From: Deltaproteobacteria bacterium | Lineage (GTDB): Bacteria > Desulfobacterota > Dissulfuribacteria > Dissulfuribacterales > UBA3076 | Direction: 5' to 3' | DNA: 64,000 nt | NCBI GenBank assembly: GCA_018399745.1 | Contig: JAGYNZ010000012.1 | Location: forward strand, 1-64,000 | Shown: piece by piece, positions 44,087 to 52,706 of the stretch | Layout of the letters: the number at the start of each line of letters is the position of its first letter | Position numbering within the stretch: the stretch's first letter is position 1 | Made by a program: the position numbers and the translations under genes | Notes under the pieces: generated by a model | Told to the model about the DNA's origin: nothing | The model's database searches: none | The model's input: only the letters and a program-made list of their open reading frames with translations

Positions 44087-45025
44087 TCATTTATGTTTAA
44101 TTTTATAAAATAAACCCCTTTCCTGACGAATAGGTTCAATTTTATTATTCGCTTCCAATATATCAAGATATTTATTAATCTCATTGACATGTGATCCGAG
44201 AATCTTTACAAGATCGTTCAGAGTGCACGGTCTTCTGTATATTGTTTCCAAAATCGCAGTTTCAATATCTTCCCGATAAGACTTAATATCTTTCCGTTTA
44301 GAAGCAGAAGCAATAATTTCCACATTATCAAGTCGCCAGTAATCTGCTATCTGTTGTAATTTTGTTCTGTCGGCTGCTCGAATATCAGATACCGTCCCGG
44401 GCCTATCGAGTGTATTTAATTGTATGATATCGGGCTGGATTTTATCAAACGCCTGTTTAAGTAATTTTAAATCTTTACTGTTGTCATTATAACCAGGAAG
44501 AATAAGGACTTCGAGCCATATCTTACCCTTATACTCATTTCTGAAATCTTGAAGACCCTGTATGTACTCCTGAATATTAAGACCATGATATGGCCTGTTA
44601 ATCCTTTGAAAAGACAGCTCTGATGCGGCATCCAATGATGGCAGCACAAGATCCGCATCACATAATTCTTTTCTTAGCTGTTTTTGATAAAACAAGGTCC
44701 CGTTTGTCAAGACGGCAACCGGGATGTCCGGTTTTTTCAATTTGATAAATCGTAAAACATCGCCGATGCGTGAGTTAAGCGTAGGCTCTCCCGAACCGGA
44801 AAAGGTAATATAATCCGAATCAGGATTATTACTAAAATAATTATTTAGCTCCTTAACTACCTCATCATAGGGAACATACTCTTTTCTCGCCAGGGTTAAC
44901 TTTGTAGTAGGACCGCATTCACAATAAACACAATTGAGTGTGCATATTTTATGAGGGATAAGATCAACGCCTAAAGACATTCCTAAACGTCGGGAGGGTA
45001 CGGGACCAAAGAGATATTTGTACAT
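44087..45025 (-). CDS. Radical SAM protein (COG0731-like) with C-terminal winged helix
   Basis: 312-residue radical SAM protein starting KYLFGPVPSRRLGMSLGVDL, a signature of COG0731-type Fe-S oxidoreductases. The cluster motif is CTLNCVYC (CX3CX2C), followed by FSGSGEPTLN. Residues ~240-312 look like a winged-helix domain (RPCTLNDLVKILGSHVNEINKYLDILEANNKI), so it may bind nucleic acid or regulate genes. The function is unknown. No Shine-Dalgarno is obvious. A long inverted repeat (45066-45140) lies just upstream of the start. Confidence 0.85.
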   Translation of the reverse strand: MYKYLFGPVPSRRLGMSLGVDLIPHKICTLNCVYCECGPTTKLTLARKEYVPYDEVVKELNNYFSNNPDSDYITFSGSGEPTLNSRIGDVLRFIKLKKPDIPVAVLTNGTLFYQKQLRKELCDADLVLPSLDAASELSFQRINRPYHGLNIQEYIQGLQDFRNEYKGKIWLEVLILPGYNDNSKDLKLLKQAFDKIQPDIIQLNTLDRPGTVSDIRAADRTKLQQIADYWRLDNVEIIASASKRKDIKSYREDIETAILETIYRRPCTLNDLVKILGSHVNEINKYLDILEANNKIEPIRQERGLFYKIKHK

Positions 45026-45065
45026 GATTTATAAGTTGATAAATAATCAGTTAAAAGTCTGGGCA

Positions 45066-45140
45066 GGGTATCACCCTGCGCGTGAAATCGAAAAATTCTC
45101 TAGAATTATAGTAATTTTCACGCGCATCCGGGTAATACCC
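45066..45140. other. Large imperfect inverted repeat (cruciform/hairpin)
   Basis: The 5' arm contains GGGTAT (45066-45071), ACCC and TGCGCGTGAAA (45077-45087). The 3' arm contains TTTCACGCGCA (45116-45126), GGGT and ATACCC (45135-45140). The inner 11 bp are perfect, and the loop holds a smaller hairpin AATTC-TCTA-GAATT (45094-45107). Lying between two minus-strand genes, it could end the DUF5320-like transcript or regulate the radical SAM gene. There is no T tract. Confidence 0.7.
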
Positions 45141-45162
45141 CATTGTATGGTCTGCGGTGAGA

Positions 45163-45381
45163 TTAATTGCTGCCTGGATCGTTACCAGAAAAACCTCTCA
45201 AGAAAATTCTGCGTCTCTGTCGACGACCCCGACCCAAGCCGCCTCTGCGTCCAAGGCCAATAGAATTGTCTTGTGCGGAGGCAAATCTTCCAGCTTGAGC
45301 CGATGCACCTTTGCCGCAAGGACCAAGTCCTCTACCTGGAACTCCTGTTCCGGCAGGTCCTGTTCCGTCCATTCTAGGCAT
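45163..45381 (-). CDS. DUF5320-like small glycine/arginine-rich protein
   Basis: 72-residue protein starting MPRMDGTGPAGTGVPGRGLG, the typical N-terminus of DUF5320-like proteins (MPxxDGTGPxG) that occur beside NifX-like and Mrp genes in anaerobes. The rest is rich in Gly and Arg with one Cys (GPCGKG). A strong Shine-Dalgarno AAGGGAGGTG lies 8 bases before the ATG. The C-terminal 40 residues look less family-like, so a frameshift or divergence is possible. Function unknown; the context suggests a link with the ORP-like cluster. Confidence 0.65.
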   Translation of the reverse strand: MPRMDGTGPAGTGVPGRGLGPCGKGASAQAGRFASAQDNSIGLGRRGGLGRGRRQRRRIFLRGFSGNDPGSN

Positions 45382-45752
45382 ATTCTTTTCACCTCCCTTG
45401 TAGTTATAATCCTATGCCCATAATATTTACATCAATTCGATTTTTGTCAAGATGTCGTTTCAAATTAATCGACTTTCTCCATGTTCGAATTCGAGAGTTT
45501 GTTCTTTTGACTGAATAGCTCTTGCAACATGTAAATAAGGGGTATATATGAAGTTAAGCTTATATAAGTCAGCTCTTATGCTACGAATATTCCAAGATTG
45601 TTCCCGTGAAAGGGGTGCTTATTGTAAACAAAAATCAGAAACTCTAACTTATAAATTTTCATGAAAAATTGGTGTTGTCGCTATTGTAATAAAAATTACA
45701 GAAGATATTGTCAAAAGTATATGAAAATACACGAAGCTGAAAGGAGGATAAA
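45382..45752. other. Divergent intergenic region upstream of the FAD oxidoreductase
   Basis: AT-rich, no gene seen. A weak sigma-70-like pair TTGACT (45507-45512) and TGTAAA (45530-45535), 17 bases apart, could drive the FAD oxidoreductase gene with a leader of ~210 bases. The Shine-Dalgarno AAGGAGGA (45740-45747) is the only solid signal. Confidence 0.35.
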
Positions 45753-47111
45753 ATGACAAAGACTGATGTTCTGGTAATTGGAGGGAGCGCAGCGGGTATC
45801 GTGGCTGCAAGGACCGGAAAAACTTTTTATCCGGACAAGGATGTTATGCTGATAAGAAAAGAACCGACCGTTCTTGTCCCTTGTGGAATCCCATATATAT
45901 TCGGCACCCTTAAAGCAAGCGATAAAAATGTGATACCTGATGCCCCTTTGGAAAATGCAGGTGTAAAGATTCAAATAGGTGAAGTTGTAAAAATTGATGC
46001 GGAGAACAAAACCTGCACCACAAGAGATGATCAAGAAATCAGTTTTGAAAAACTTATTATAGCAACAGGCTCAACACCTGCTGTGCCCGGATGGCTGAAA
46101 GGGGCTGATCTTGAAAATGTTTTTTTAATACCAAAAGACAAGAAATATCTGGATGGTGTCAGGGAAAAACTTGAGGGATGTAAAAATATTGCCGTCGTAG
46201 GCGGCGGCTTTATCGGTGTTGAGGTGGCTGACGAACTCAAGAAACTGGGCAAAAATGTGACTATAGTTGAATTGTTGCCTCACATTTTAATGCTCGCTTT
46301 TGATGAAGAAGTCGCGATTCAAGCTGAGGAAGCCCTTATCTCAAGGGGGATCAATATAAAGGCCGGAAGTGGGATTAAGGAAATTTTGGGAGATCAAAAG
46401 GCGTCTGGAGTCCTGTTAAATAATGGTGAAAAAATGGATGTAGACGCCGTAATTCTGGCCACAGGATACAGACCAAATACGGCTTTTGCTGAAAAATCAG
46501 GACTGGAACTCAATAATATGGGTTTTATCAGAATAGATGAATATATGCGCACGGAGAAAAATGCTGATATTTTTGCCGTGGGCGATTGTGCTGAAAAACG
46601 TGATTTTATCACAGGGAAAAAGACAGGCCTTATGTTGGCCTCAACAGCGTGCGTGGAAGCAAGACTTGCCGGCTTCAACTTATATAATATAGGGTTTATG
46701 AAGACGCATAACGGAACAATCGCTACATTTTGCACTGCTATAGGAGATGCGGCTTTTGGTGCAGCAGGTATAACTGAAAATCAGGCGTGTAAAGAAGGAT
46801 TTGATATAGTAACAGGGACTTACGAAGGAATTTCCAAACATCCAGGGACACTACCGGGAACAAATAAACAAATTGTGAAGTTAATAGCTACCCGTGAATC
46901 CGGTTTATTGCTCGGTGGCTCAGTTATTGGAGGACCGTGTATAGGAGAATTTATTAATTTTATGAGCATTGTTATTCAAAATAGAATGACTGTTTATTCT
47001 GCATTGACTGCCCAGATCGGAACCCATCCGCTTTTAACGGGATCACCGATAGTATTTCCTTTTTCAATGGCATTGGATGAAGTGGTCAAAAAGATGAGAA
47101 GAAAAATCTAA
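45753..47111 (+). CDS. FAD-dependent pyridine nucleotide-disulfide oxidoreductase (CoA-disulfide reductase/NADH oxidase-like)
   Basis: Single-cysteine flavoprotein of 452 residues. It has the FAD site VLVIGGSAAGIVAAR (6-20), NAD site AVVGGGFIGVEVADELK and second FAD motif ADIFAVGDCAE. The redox cysteine lies in PCGIPYIFGT (about residue 43), as in CoA-disulfide reductase, NADH oxidase and persulfide reductase (Npsr). No rhodanese domain is attached. It may reduce CoA disulfide, persulfides or oxygen; a sulfur role would suit the setting. Start is well defined by AAGGAGGA. Confidence 0.88.
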   Translation: MTKTDVLVIGGSAAGIVAARTGKTFYPDKDVMLIRKEPTVLVPCGIPYIFGTLKASDKNVIPDAPLENAGVKIQIGEVVKIDAENKTCTTRDDQEISFEKLIIATGSTPAVPGWLKGADLENVFLIPKDKKYLDGVREKLEGCKNIAVVGGGFIGVEVADELKKLGKNVTIVELLPHILMLAFDEEVAIQAEEALISRGINIKAGSGIKEILGDQKASGVLLNNGEKMDVDAVILATGYRPNTAFAEKSGLELNNMGFIRIDEYMRTEKNADIFAVGDCAEKRDFITGKKTGLMLASTACVEARLAGFNLYNIGFMKTHNGTIATFCTAIGDAAFGAAGITENQACKEGFDIVTGTYEGISKHPGTLPGTNKQIVKLIATRESGLLLGGSVIGGPCIGEFINFMSIVIQNRMTVYSALTAQIGTHPLLTGSPIVFPFSMALDEVVKKMRRKI

Positions 47112-47114
47112 GTA

Positions 47115-47183
47115 ATTCAAACCGCACAGGTAGTATCGAGAATCGTTCCCTTCCTGGTCTTTTTCTACCTGTGCGGTTTGAAT
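47115..47183. terminator. Perfect 19-bp inverted repeat after the FAD oxidoreductase gene
   Basis: Bases 47115-47133 and 47165-47183 are perfect inverted complements (19 of 19), separated by a 31-base loop. The arms begin ATTCAAACCGCACAGG. No T tract follows the second arm; TTTTT lies just before it. It begins 4 bases after the stop codon, so a terminator or 3' stabilising structure is likely. 47184-47339 shows nothing else. Confidence 0.6.
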
Positions 47184-47339
47184 AAAGGCATAGAGCTCAG
47201 AAAGATAATAATAATTTAATCGAATTCCTTGAATTCTCTGGGTTACAACTCTTGTCCCAAGCGAAACGAGACTAAAAAAATTAAAGAAGATATTTTTAGA
47301 CGACTAGAAACAACTATTAGTTATAATTACTTAATATTT

Positions 47340-48188
47340 TTACATTAAAACTTCTATTCCTTGAAGAAGTTCTTTTCTTAATTTTTCTATGCCTATTCTT
47401 TTAACAAATGGCCTGAGCCTTTTTTCTTCAGGCTGGGCATTTTCTTTATAGTATTCAAGTATTTTTCCTACTAATGGTACCGTATCTTCTACTTTGATCA
47501 TTTTAGCCAATATTTCGCCAGAAAATGCCGGCCAAGAACCGCAACCACCCAAAATAATTGTGACACCTTGTATCTCGGCGCTGATAGCGGAAATTGGACA
47601 ATTCAACATGCATCTTCCGCACAACTTACACTTTTTCTGATTTATTACCGCCTTATTTTGCTTATTAAGGGTAATGGCCTTCATTTTGCAGACTTCTATG
47701 CACCTACCACAACCATCACACTTATCTATATCCACATATGGCTTTACCCTTCCTATGATTCCAATATCATTTAACTGGGGACGATTACATGGAAAAGGAC
47801 AACCGGCAACCGCTATCTTGACCGCACCGGGCAACTCCATCTCGCCAAATTTTTCGTCTAGCTCCCGCGCCAAAAGCAATGGATCCCAGGCACAATTTTT
47901 ACATCTCGCACCGACACAACAGGTAATATTTCTGACCCTAAAACCTGCCGATCCTCCTTTAAGCCCTACTGCATCAAGCCTCTTAAGGGCCTGCTCAACA
48001 AATTCTTCTTTTATATTAAACAGCAAAACCTCTTGTCTGACGGTTAGGTGTATCTCTCCCCTACCGTAATCTTTGGAAATATCCCGTATTGCTTGAAGCT
48101 GATCTGTACTGAGGCAACCAGCCTTTACCCGCACCTTAATTTCATAATCTCCGTCTGTTTTTGTTAAATATGGTCTTTTTTTGCTCAT
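47340..48188 (-). CDS. Small siroheme nitrite/sulfite reductase-like protein with two ferredoxin clusters
   Basis: 282-residue protein combining a short siroheme reductase module with a 2[4Fe-4S] ferredoxin. Numbered from ATG 48188, the siroheme-Fe4S4 ligands C90-x5-C96 and C130-x3-C134 are present, and the ferredoxin cysteines are C157/160/163/167 and C187/190/193/197. The layout resembles AsrC and F420-linked Fsr-like small sulfite reductases. It probably reduces sulfite or nitrite at low level, or acts in siroheme/sulfur metabolism. An upstream TTG (48233) is possible, but the ATG has AGGGGG 5 bases before it. It stands alone. Confidence 0.85.
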   Translation of the reverse strand: MSKKRPYLTKTDGDYEIKVRVKAGCLSTDQLQAIRDISKDYGRGEIHLTVRQEVLLFNIKEEFVEQALKRLDAVGLKGGSAGFRVRNITCCVGARCKNCAWDPLLLARELDEKFGEMELPGAVKIAVAGCPFPCNRPQLNDIGIIGRVKPYVDIDKCDGCGRCIEVCKMKAITLNKQNKAVINQKKCKLCGRCMLNCPISAISAEIQGVTIILGGCGSWPAFSGEILAKMIKVEDTVPLVGKILEYYKENAQPEEKRLRPFVKRIGIEKLRKELLQGIEVLM

Positions 48189-48686
48189 CTTACCCCCTTG
48201 GCTAATCAAAAATAATAAATAAATTTTCCACAAAAAAATCTATTTATATCCTGCAAATATGATCAACAAAACAAAGATCAACTCGCTGTTAAAAAGATAT
48301 TACCCAATGCCATAAAAGTACAAGAAATTTCTGATAGAGATGCCATCAGAAAAGATCATACGCCCAAAAAAACCTATTGACAAGGTCTCAGTCCGAACAT
48401 AAGTTAAAAATTATTATAGAGACTGGCTTGCAATTAATTTGGGAACGACTTGCTTATTAATTTATATTTACGTATAGTTATGCGGAGCATGTTTAATAAA
48501 ATCAGGTTTTATATCTTTAAAAACCCCCGCAAATCTTAATGTCTTCATTGAATAAAATCTGAAAAAGTAATATAAAGAGCGTCCCTCTGCCAAGTCACAG
48601 AGACATGAGACCTATTCTATGTTCTGTAAAAAAGATCATAGAAATCAGAAAAAATTATTATTTAGGATAAAAAAGGAGAAAATCAT
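48189..48686. other. Intergenic region upstream of the ORP-like cluster
   Basis: AT-rich divergent gap with no recognisable gene. TTGACA (48377-48382) with TAAGTT (48400-48405) is a weak sigma-70 candidate. A stretch TGGGAACGACTTGC (48440-48453) resembles a sigma-54 promoter but the -24 GG/-12 GC spacing is one base short. Confidence 0.35.
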
Positions 48687-49184
48687 ATGAAACTCGCTAT
48701 CAGTGCAACAGGAAAAGACCTGACAGCTTCTGTGGATCCCAGGTTTGGAAGGGCCAGCTATTTCGTAATAGTTGACTCGGAATCAGGTGACATTGTGGAC
48801 GTTATCGATAACCTGGCAGCTCAAGATGCTGCACAAGGTGCAGGTATTAATGCCGCCACTCTTGTAGCCAATTCAGGGGCCAAGGCGGTCTTGACAGGAC
48901 AGGTAGGACCAAAGGCATTTGAAGTCCTTCGGGCAAGTGGAATCAGCATTATATCAAATATGAAGGGAAAGGTCGGCGAAGCTGCAGAACAGTACAAAAA
49001 AGGGGCAATTTCATCAACAGATGAAGGCCCCGGGCCTTCAGCTGGAGGCTTTGGAATGGGCGGCGGTTGCAGAGGTCGAGGCATAGCCGGCGGTGGCCGC
49101 GGAATGGGCGGCGGAGGCGGCGGTGGAATGGGTGGCGGCGGCTTTGGGATAGGCCGTGTAAAAGGCGAAGATAATGAAAGTTAA
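48687..49184 (+). CDS. NifX/NifB-type dinitrogenase cofactor-binding family protein (orange-protein-like)
   Basis: 165-residue protein whose first ~115 residues form the dinitrogenase iron-molybdenum cofactor biosynthesis fold (MKLAISATGKDLTASVDPRFGRASYFVIVD, then VLTGQVGPKAFEVL). It resembles the ORP protein of Desulfovibrio that binds a molybdenum-copper sulfide cluster. The remainder is Gly-rich (GGGGGGMGGG), an extension found in some members. AAAAGGAG precedes the ATG. It heads a co-directional set with two ferredoxin-MinD ATPases, Mrp and a second NifX-like gene. Confidence 0.85.
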   Translation: MKLAISATGKDLTASVDPRFGRASYFVIVDSESGDIVDVIDNLAAQDAAQGAGINAATLVANSGAKAVLTGQVGPKAFEVLRASGISIISNMKGKVGEAAEQYKKGAISSTDEGPGPSAGGFGMGGGCRGRGIAGGGRGMGGGGGGGMGGGGFGIGRVKGEDNES

Positions 49185-49220
49185 GACACTTAAGGACAAA
49201 TAAATATAAAGGAGATCGCC

Positions 49221-50054
49221 ATGAAGCTTGCAGTGGCAAGCGGAAAGGGAGGAACAGGTAAGACCATATTTTCAGTAAGCCTGGCTCTGGCAGCCAAGGG
49301 ACCTGTTCAACTCCTAGACTGTGATGTGGAGGAACCAAATACTCACATCTTTTTAAGACCTTCCATTGAACAAAAAAAACGATGCACCCTCACAGTTCCA
49401 TCTGTCATTGAGAGCAAGTGCACATATTGCGGCAAGTGCCGTGACATATGTAGATTCAATGCTATCACGGTCTTTAACAAAATCATAATGACTTTTCCGG
49501 AACTCTGCCACTCTTGCGGAGGCTGCTTTCTTATCTGCCCTGAGGATGCCCTTGCAGAAACGGAACGGGAGGTCGGTTTTGTCGAAAAAGGACACGCCAA
49601 CGGAATATCCTTTGTGCAAGGCAAATTAAGGATAGGTGAAGCCATGTCCCCTCCTCTCATTAAGGCAGTAAAGGCAGAGGCCCATGACCCTTCCGAATGG
49701 CTTATTATTCTGGACTCGCCGCCAGGCACATCGTGCCCGGTAATCGCCACTGTGAATGATGCGGATTACACATTGCTTGTTACCGAGCCTACGCCATTCG
49801 GGCTCTATGACCTCAAGCTGGCAGTAGGAATGCTCAGAAAGCTCAAGCGATCCTTCGGCGTCATACTTAATCGCTCAGATCTGGGAAATGAAGATGTTGA
49901 AAAGTGGTGCAGTCAGGAAAACATACCCATACATATGAAGATACCGTTTGACCGCAGGATTGCTGAAGGATACGCCAGAGGGGAGCCCCTTATCTTGACT
50001 CGGCCTGACCAGCGCAGCAGCTTTGAATCTTTGCTGGAGGAACTTGTAAAATGA
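49221..50054 (+). CDS. MinD-like ATPase with inserted 2[4Fe-4S] ferredoxin (ORP-complex type), first copy
   Basis: 277-residue P-loop protein: deviant Walker A SGKGGTGKT at the N-terminus, then a ferredoxin insertion with CTYCGKCRDIC and CHSCGGCFLIC, then the rest of the MinD/ParA domain (ILDSPPGTSCPVIATV, LLVTEPTPFGLYDLKL). This layout matches the DVU2103/DVU2104-type ATPases encoded with orange protein in Desulfovibrio. It probably couples ATP use and electron transfer to cofactor or complex assembly. AAGGAG lies before the ATG. It overlaps the next gene by 4 bases. Confidence 0.88.
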   Translation: MKLAVASGKGGTGKTIFSVSLALAAKGPVQLLDCDVEEPNTHIFLRPSIEQKKRCTLTVPSVIESKCTYCGKCRDICRFNAITVFNKIIMTFPELCHSCGGCFLICPEDALAETEREVGFVEKGHANGISFVQGKLRIGEAMSPPLIKAVKAEAHDPSEWLIILDSPPGTSCPVIATVNDADYTLLVTEPTPFGLYDLKLAVGMLRKLKRSFGVILNRSDLGNEDVEKWCSQENIPIHMKIPFDRRIAEGYARGEPLILTRPDQRSSFESLLEELVK

Positions 50055-50932
50055 GGGAAATCCTGATTTTGAGTGGTAAAGGAGGCACTGGAAAAACGAC
50101 AATGGTTGGTTCTCTGGCCGCACTGGTGCCCAATAAGGTCCTGGCGGACTGTGACGTAGATGCCGCGGACTTACATTTGCTGCTCAATCCAAAAGTCAAA
50201 AAGGAAACCGAGTTCTGGTCCGGCGTAACCGCAAAAGTGGATTCATCATTATGTACAGCATGTGGTACTTGTGAAGAACTTTGCAGGTTTGATGCCATAA
50301 AAATCTTAGAAAAAGCAGAGATTGATTCCCTATCATGTGAAGGATGCGGAGTCTGTGCTGAATTTTGCCCGGAGGAGGCCATAGACCTCAATGACAATCT
50401 GTGCGGTTCATGGTTCATTTCGAATACTGACTACGGGCCAATGGTCCATGCCCAACTTGGAATTGGTGAAGAAAATTCGGGAAAGCTGGTCAGCTTGGTA
50501 AAAAAAGAGGCCAGGTCGATTGCTGAAAAAATAAAGGCCGACTGGATACTGGTAGACGGATCACCCGGCATAGGCTGTCCTGTAATAGCATCTCTAGCCG
50601 GTGCCGACCTTATACTTATAGTTACAGAGCCGACAAAATCCGGACTGCATGACCTGAATCGCGTTCTCGACCTTGCTGAACACTTTAAGGTACCTTCATG
50701 CGTGTGCATAAATAAAGGAGACCTGAACCGGGAAGTTGCGGAAAAAATCCAGCAGACCTGTTTAAAGAGGCAAATTTTAATGTTGGGGCTGATTCCGTTC
50801 GATCCCGATGCCATATCGAGCGTGGTTGCAGGCAAGCCATTGGTAGAAAACTCGAACGGACTAGGTGCAATGGCTATAAGAGAAATCTGGGGTAAATTAG
50901 AAAAAATTGCCCTTGATCAGAAGAAAAAGTAA
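50051..50932 (+). CDS. MinD-like ATPase with inserted 2[4Fe-4S] ferredoxin, second copy
   Basis: 293-residue paralogue of the preceding gene, starting at an ATGA overlap. Walker A is SGKGGTGKT; the ferredoxin insertion has CTACGTCEELC and CEGCGVCAEFC; then VDGSPGIGCPVIASL and IVTEPTKSGLHDLNRVL. The two likely form a heterodimer. The family is widespread in sulfate reducers and methanogens. Downstream the gap to the mrp gene is 106 bases. Confidence 0.88.
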   Translation: MREILILSGKGGTGKTTMVGSLAALVPNKVLADCDVDAADLHLLLNPKVKKETEFWSGVTAKVDSSLCTACGTCEELCRFDAIKILEKAEIDSLSCEGCGVCAEFCPEEAIDLNDNLCGSWFISNTDYGPMVHAQLGIGEENSGKLVSLVKKEARSIAEKIKADWILVDGSPGIGCPVIASLAGADLILIVTEPTKSGLHDLNRVLDLAEHFKVPSCVCINKGDLNREVAEKIQQTCLKRQILMLGLIPFDPDAISSVVAGKPLVENSNGLGAMAIREIWGKLEKIALDQKKK

Positions 50933-51038
50933 AAGTCAATGGTGCAAAATGTCCGCGCCTAGGATAAATTAGCAATCATCTTTAATAGGAGCCGAAATTT
51001 TTTGGCCAAAAGAACCAAATTATAGGGAGAATAAACGA

Positions 51039-51920
51039 TTGAAGGAAAAACCACCAAATCCTAAGACAAATCCGGTTCTTGAAGAGCAAGACGAAAGGAT
51101 TAAGGAAAAACTAAGGAATATAGACAACAAAATCATGGTAATGAGCGGCAAAGGCGGTGTCGGGAAAAGTACTGTATCCATAAACCTGGCAATCGGGCTT
51201 TCCCTTGAGAATTATTATGTCGGTCTCTTAGATGTAGATCTGCACGGGCCTAATGTGCCCAAAATGTTGGGTATAGAAAAAGGAGAGCTGGAACAGCGGC
51301 CGGATGGCACGGTTGGACCTGTTTACTATTCGCCTAACCTGAAGTTTATGTCTATAGAGCCGCTTTTGCCCAAAAAAGACTCGGCTGTAATATGGCGTGG
51401 GCCCCTTAAGACATCTGCTATAAGGCAATTTATATATGAAATCGCGTGGGGAAAACTCGACTATCTGATAATTGATGCACCGCCAGGGACTGGCGATGAG
51501 CCAATGACTGTAGCTCAGACCATACCTGACGCCTATGCAATAGTAGTAACGACGCCTCAGGAAGTATCACTTCTGGATGTCAGGAAATCCATAAGCTTCT
51601 GTAGACAAATCAAAATGCCTATCTTGGGTATTGTAGAAAACATGAGTGGTATGATCTGCCCACACTGCGGCAAGGCTATAGACATTTTTAAAAAAGGCGG
51701 CGGAGAAAAACTGGCAAAAGAGATGGACATTCCATTTCTCGGACGCATTCCTGTTGATCCGAGGGTCGTCACCACAGGGGATGCCGGGCATCCGATTACC
51801 GCTTCATATCCCAACAGCCATACGGCAGACGCCTTTCAAAAAATTGGAAGAAACGTAATTAATCTCACACAAGCACTGGCTGAAGAGAATAAGGAAAAAA
51901 AAGAGGAATCGAATAGATGA
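51039..51920 (+). CDS. mrp: Mrp/NBP35-family Fe-S cluster carrier ATPase
   Basis: 293-residue P-loop ATPase that binds and passes on Fe-S clusters. The Walker motif is SGKGGVGKS, followed by LLDVDLHGPNVPKMLG, DAPPGTGDEP and the bridging-cluster CPHC motif, all usual. Start is TTG 51039 with AGGGAGA (51024-51030) 8 bases upstream. In Desulfovibrio an Mrp protein (DVU2109) is part of the ORP complex. It overlaps the next gene by 4 bases (ATGA). Confidence 0.9.
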   Translation: MKEKPPNPKTNPVLEEQDERIKEKLRNIDNKIMVMSGKGGVGKSTVSINLAIGLSLENYYVGLLDVDLHGPNVPKMLGIEKGELEQRPDGTVGPVYYSPNLKFMSIEPLLPKKDSAVIWRGPLKTSAIRQFIYEIAWGKLDYLIIDAPPGTGDEPMTVAQTIPDAYAIVVTTPQEVSLLDVRKSISFCRQIKMPILGIVENMSGMICPHCGKAIDIFKKGGGEKLAKEMDIPFLGRIPVDPRVVTTGDAGHPITASYPNSHTADAFQKIGRNVINLTQALAEENKEKKEESNR

Positions 51921-52282
51921 AAATCGCAATACCAATTGATAACGGGATGCTGAGCAGCCATTTTGGCCATGCGTCCCAATTCACTTTAATAGATGTTGAA
52001 GATGGATGTGTCACCAAGACCCAACTACTTGTACCTCCACCCCACGAACCGGGCTCTCTGCCGCAATGGCTTCACGAACTGGGAGCGACGCATCTGATAT
52101 GTGCGGGAATTGGCGGCAGGGCCGTTGAATTAATAACATCAGCCGGGATACAAGTCATTGCTGGTGTTACTACATCGGACCCGGCGTGTTTGATAGAGGA
52201 CTTACTTGCCAACCGCCTTAAGGGTATAACAGGCCCCACATGCCAAGGACATGGCGAAGAAGGACATCAGTGCCGACATTAA
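51917..52282 (+). CDS. Second NifX-like dinitrogenase cofactor family protein
   Basis: 121-residue NifX/NafY-fold protein starting MKIAIPIDNGMLSSHFGHAS. It has the conserved HFGHA segment (substrate/cluster-binding His region) and AGIGGRAVELITSAGI. The C-terminus is rich in Cys and His (CQGHGEEGHQCRH), a possible metal-binding tail. It starts in an ATGA overlap with mrp, so it is translationally coupled. Confidence 0.88.
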   Translation: MKIAIPIDNGMLSSHFGHASQFTLIDVEDGCVTKTQLLVPPPHEPGSLPQWLHELGATHLICAGIGGRAVELITSAGIQVIAGVTTSDPACLIEDLLANRLKGITGPTCQGHGEEGHQCRH

Positions 52283-52373
52283 AGGCAGCCGTTCACGGCT
52301 TGAAACTTGAAAATGGAAAGTAGAATTTTGGGAAAGACGAAACAAAATTGATTATAATGCAAAAGACTAAAAC

Positions 52374-52407
52374 ATGATTCCGCTCAAAAAGGTCTGAGCG
52401 GAATCAT
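52374..52407. terminator. 13-bp stem-loop at the end of the ORP-like cluster
   Basis: ATGATTCCGCTCA (52374-52386) and TGAGCGGAATCAT (52395-52407) pair perfectly with an 8-base loop. There is no T tract, but the position, 91 bases after the last cluster gene and 48 before the next, suits a terminator. Confidence 0.6.
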
Positions 52408-52454
52408 AATTCAAAATTCATATTTCCTTTCAGTATAGGTAATGGGTTCGTACT

Positions 52455-52706
52455 ATGCCGATTTATGAATACCGATGCGAGACATGTGGAAACCTTAACG
52501 AAATGTTGGTATCTCCTAATCAATCTGAGATAAAGTGTCCATCCTGTGGATCTGAAGATCTAACAAAATTAATATCACCGAGCTCATCCTTTAACGGCTC
52601 CCGTAGCTCAAAGCTTCCCGGCCCTAAGGATACGGCCTGTTGCGGTTTAACCCCGGGAGAGGCTCCACATTGTTTAGGGCCTGGGTCCTGCTGCGGAAAG
52701 GCCTGA
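52455..52706 (+). CDS. FmdB-like zinc-ribbon protein
   Basis: 83-residue FmdB/CxxC zinc-ribbon protein starting MPIYEYRCETCGNLNEML. The ribbon cysteines are in CETCG and CPSCG; a Cys-rich tail (TACCG...CLGPGSCCG) may bind another metal. Family members are regulatory or chaperone-like but poorly defined. It could be the last gene of the Fe-S region, although a stem-loop separates it from the cluster. Confidence 0.85.
   Translation: MPIYEYRCETCGNLNEMLVSPNQSEIKCPSCGSEDLTKLISPSSSFNGSRSSKLPGPKDTACCGLTPGEAPHCLGPGSCCGKA

Noticed and set aside
43972-44190. Minus-strand open frame between the flavin protein and the radical SAM gene
   Set aside because: It overlaps the end of the radical SAM gene in another frame, and the ribosome binding site present serves the flavin protein.
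45018-45263. Plus-strand open frame near the palindrome
   Set aside because: It spans the inverted repeat and overlaps the better supported DUF5320-like gene on the other strand; no ribosome binding site.
48439-48453. Sigma-54 promoter before the ORP-like cluster
   Set aside because: TTGGG and TTGC are present but GG to GC distance is 9 bases, one less than the strict 10, and a shift to the right spacing puts T where the first G must be.
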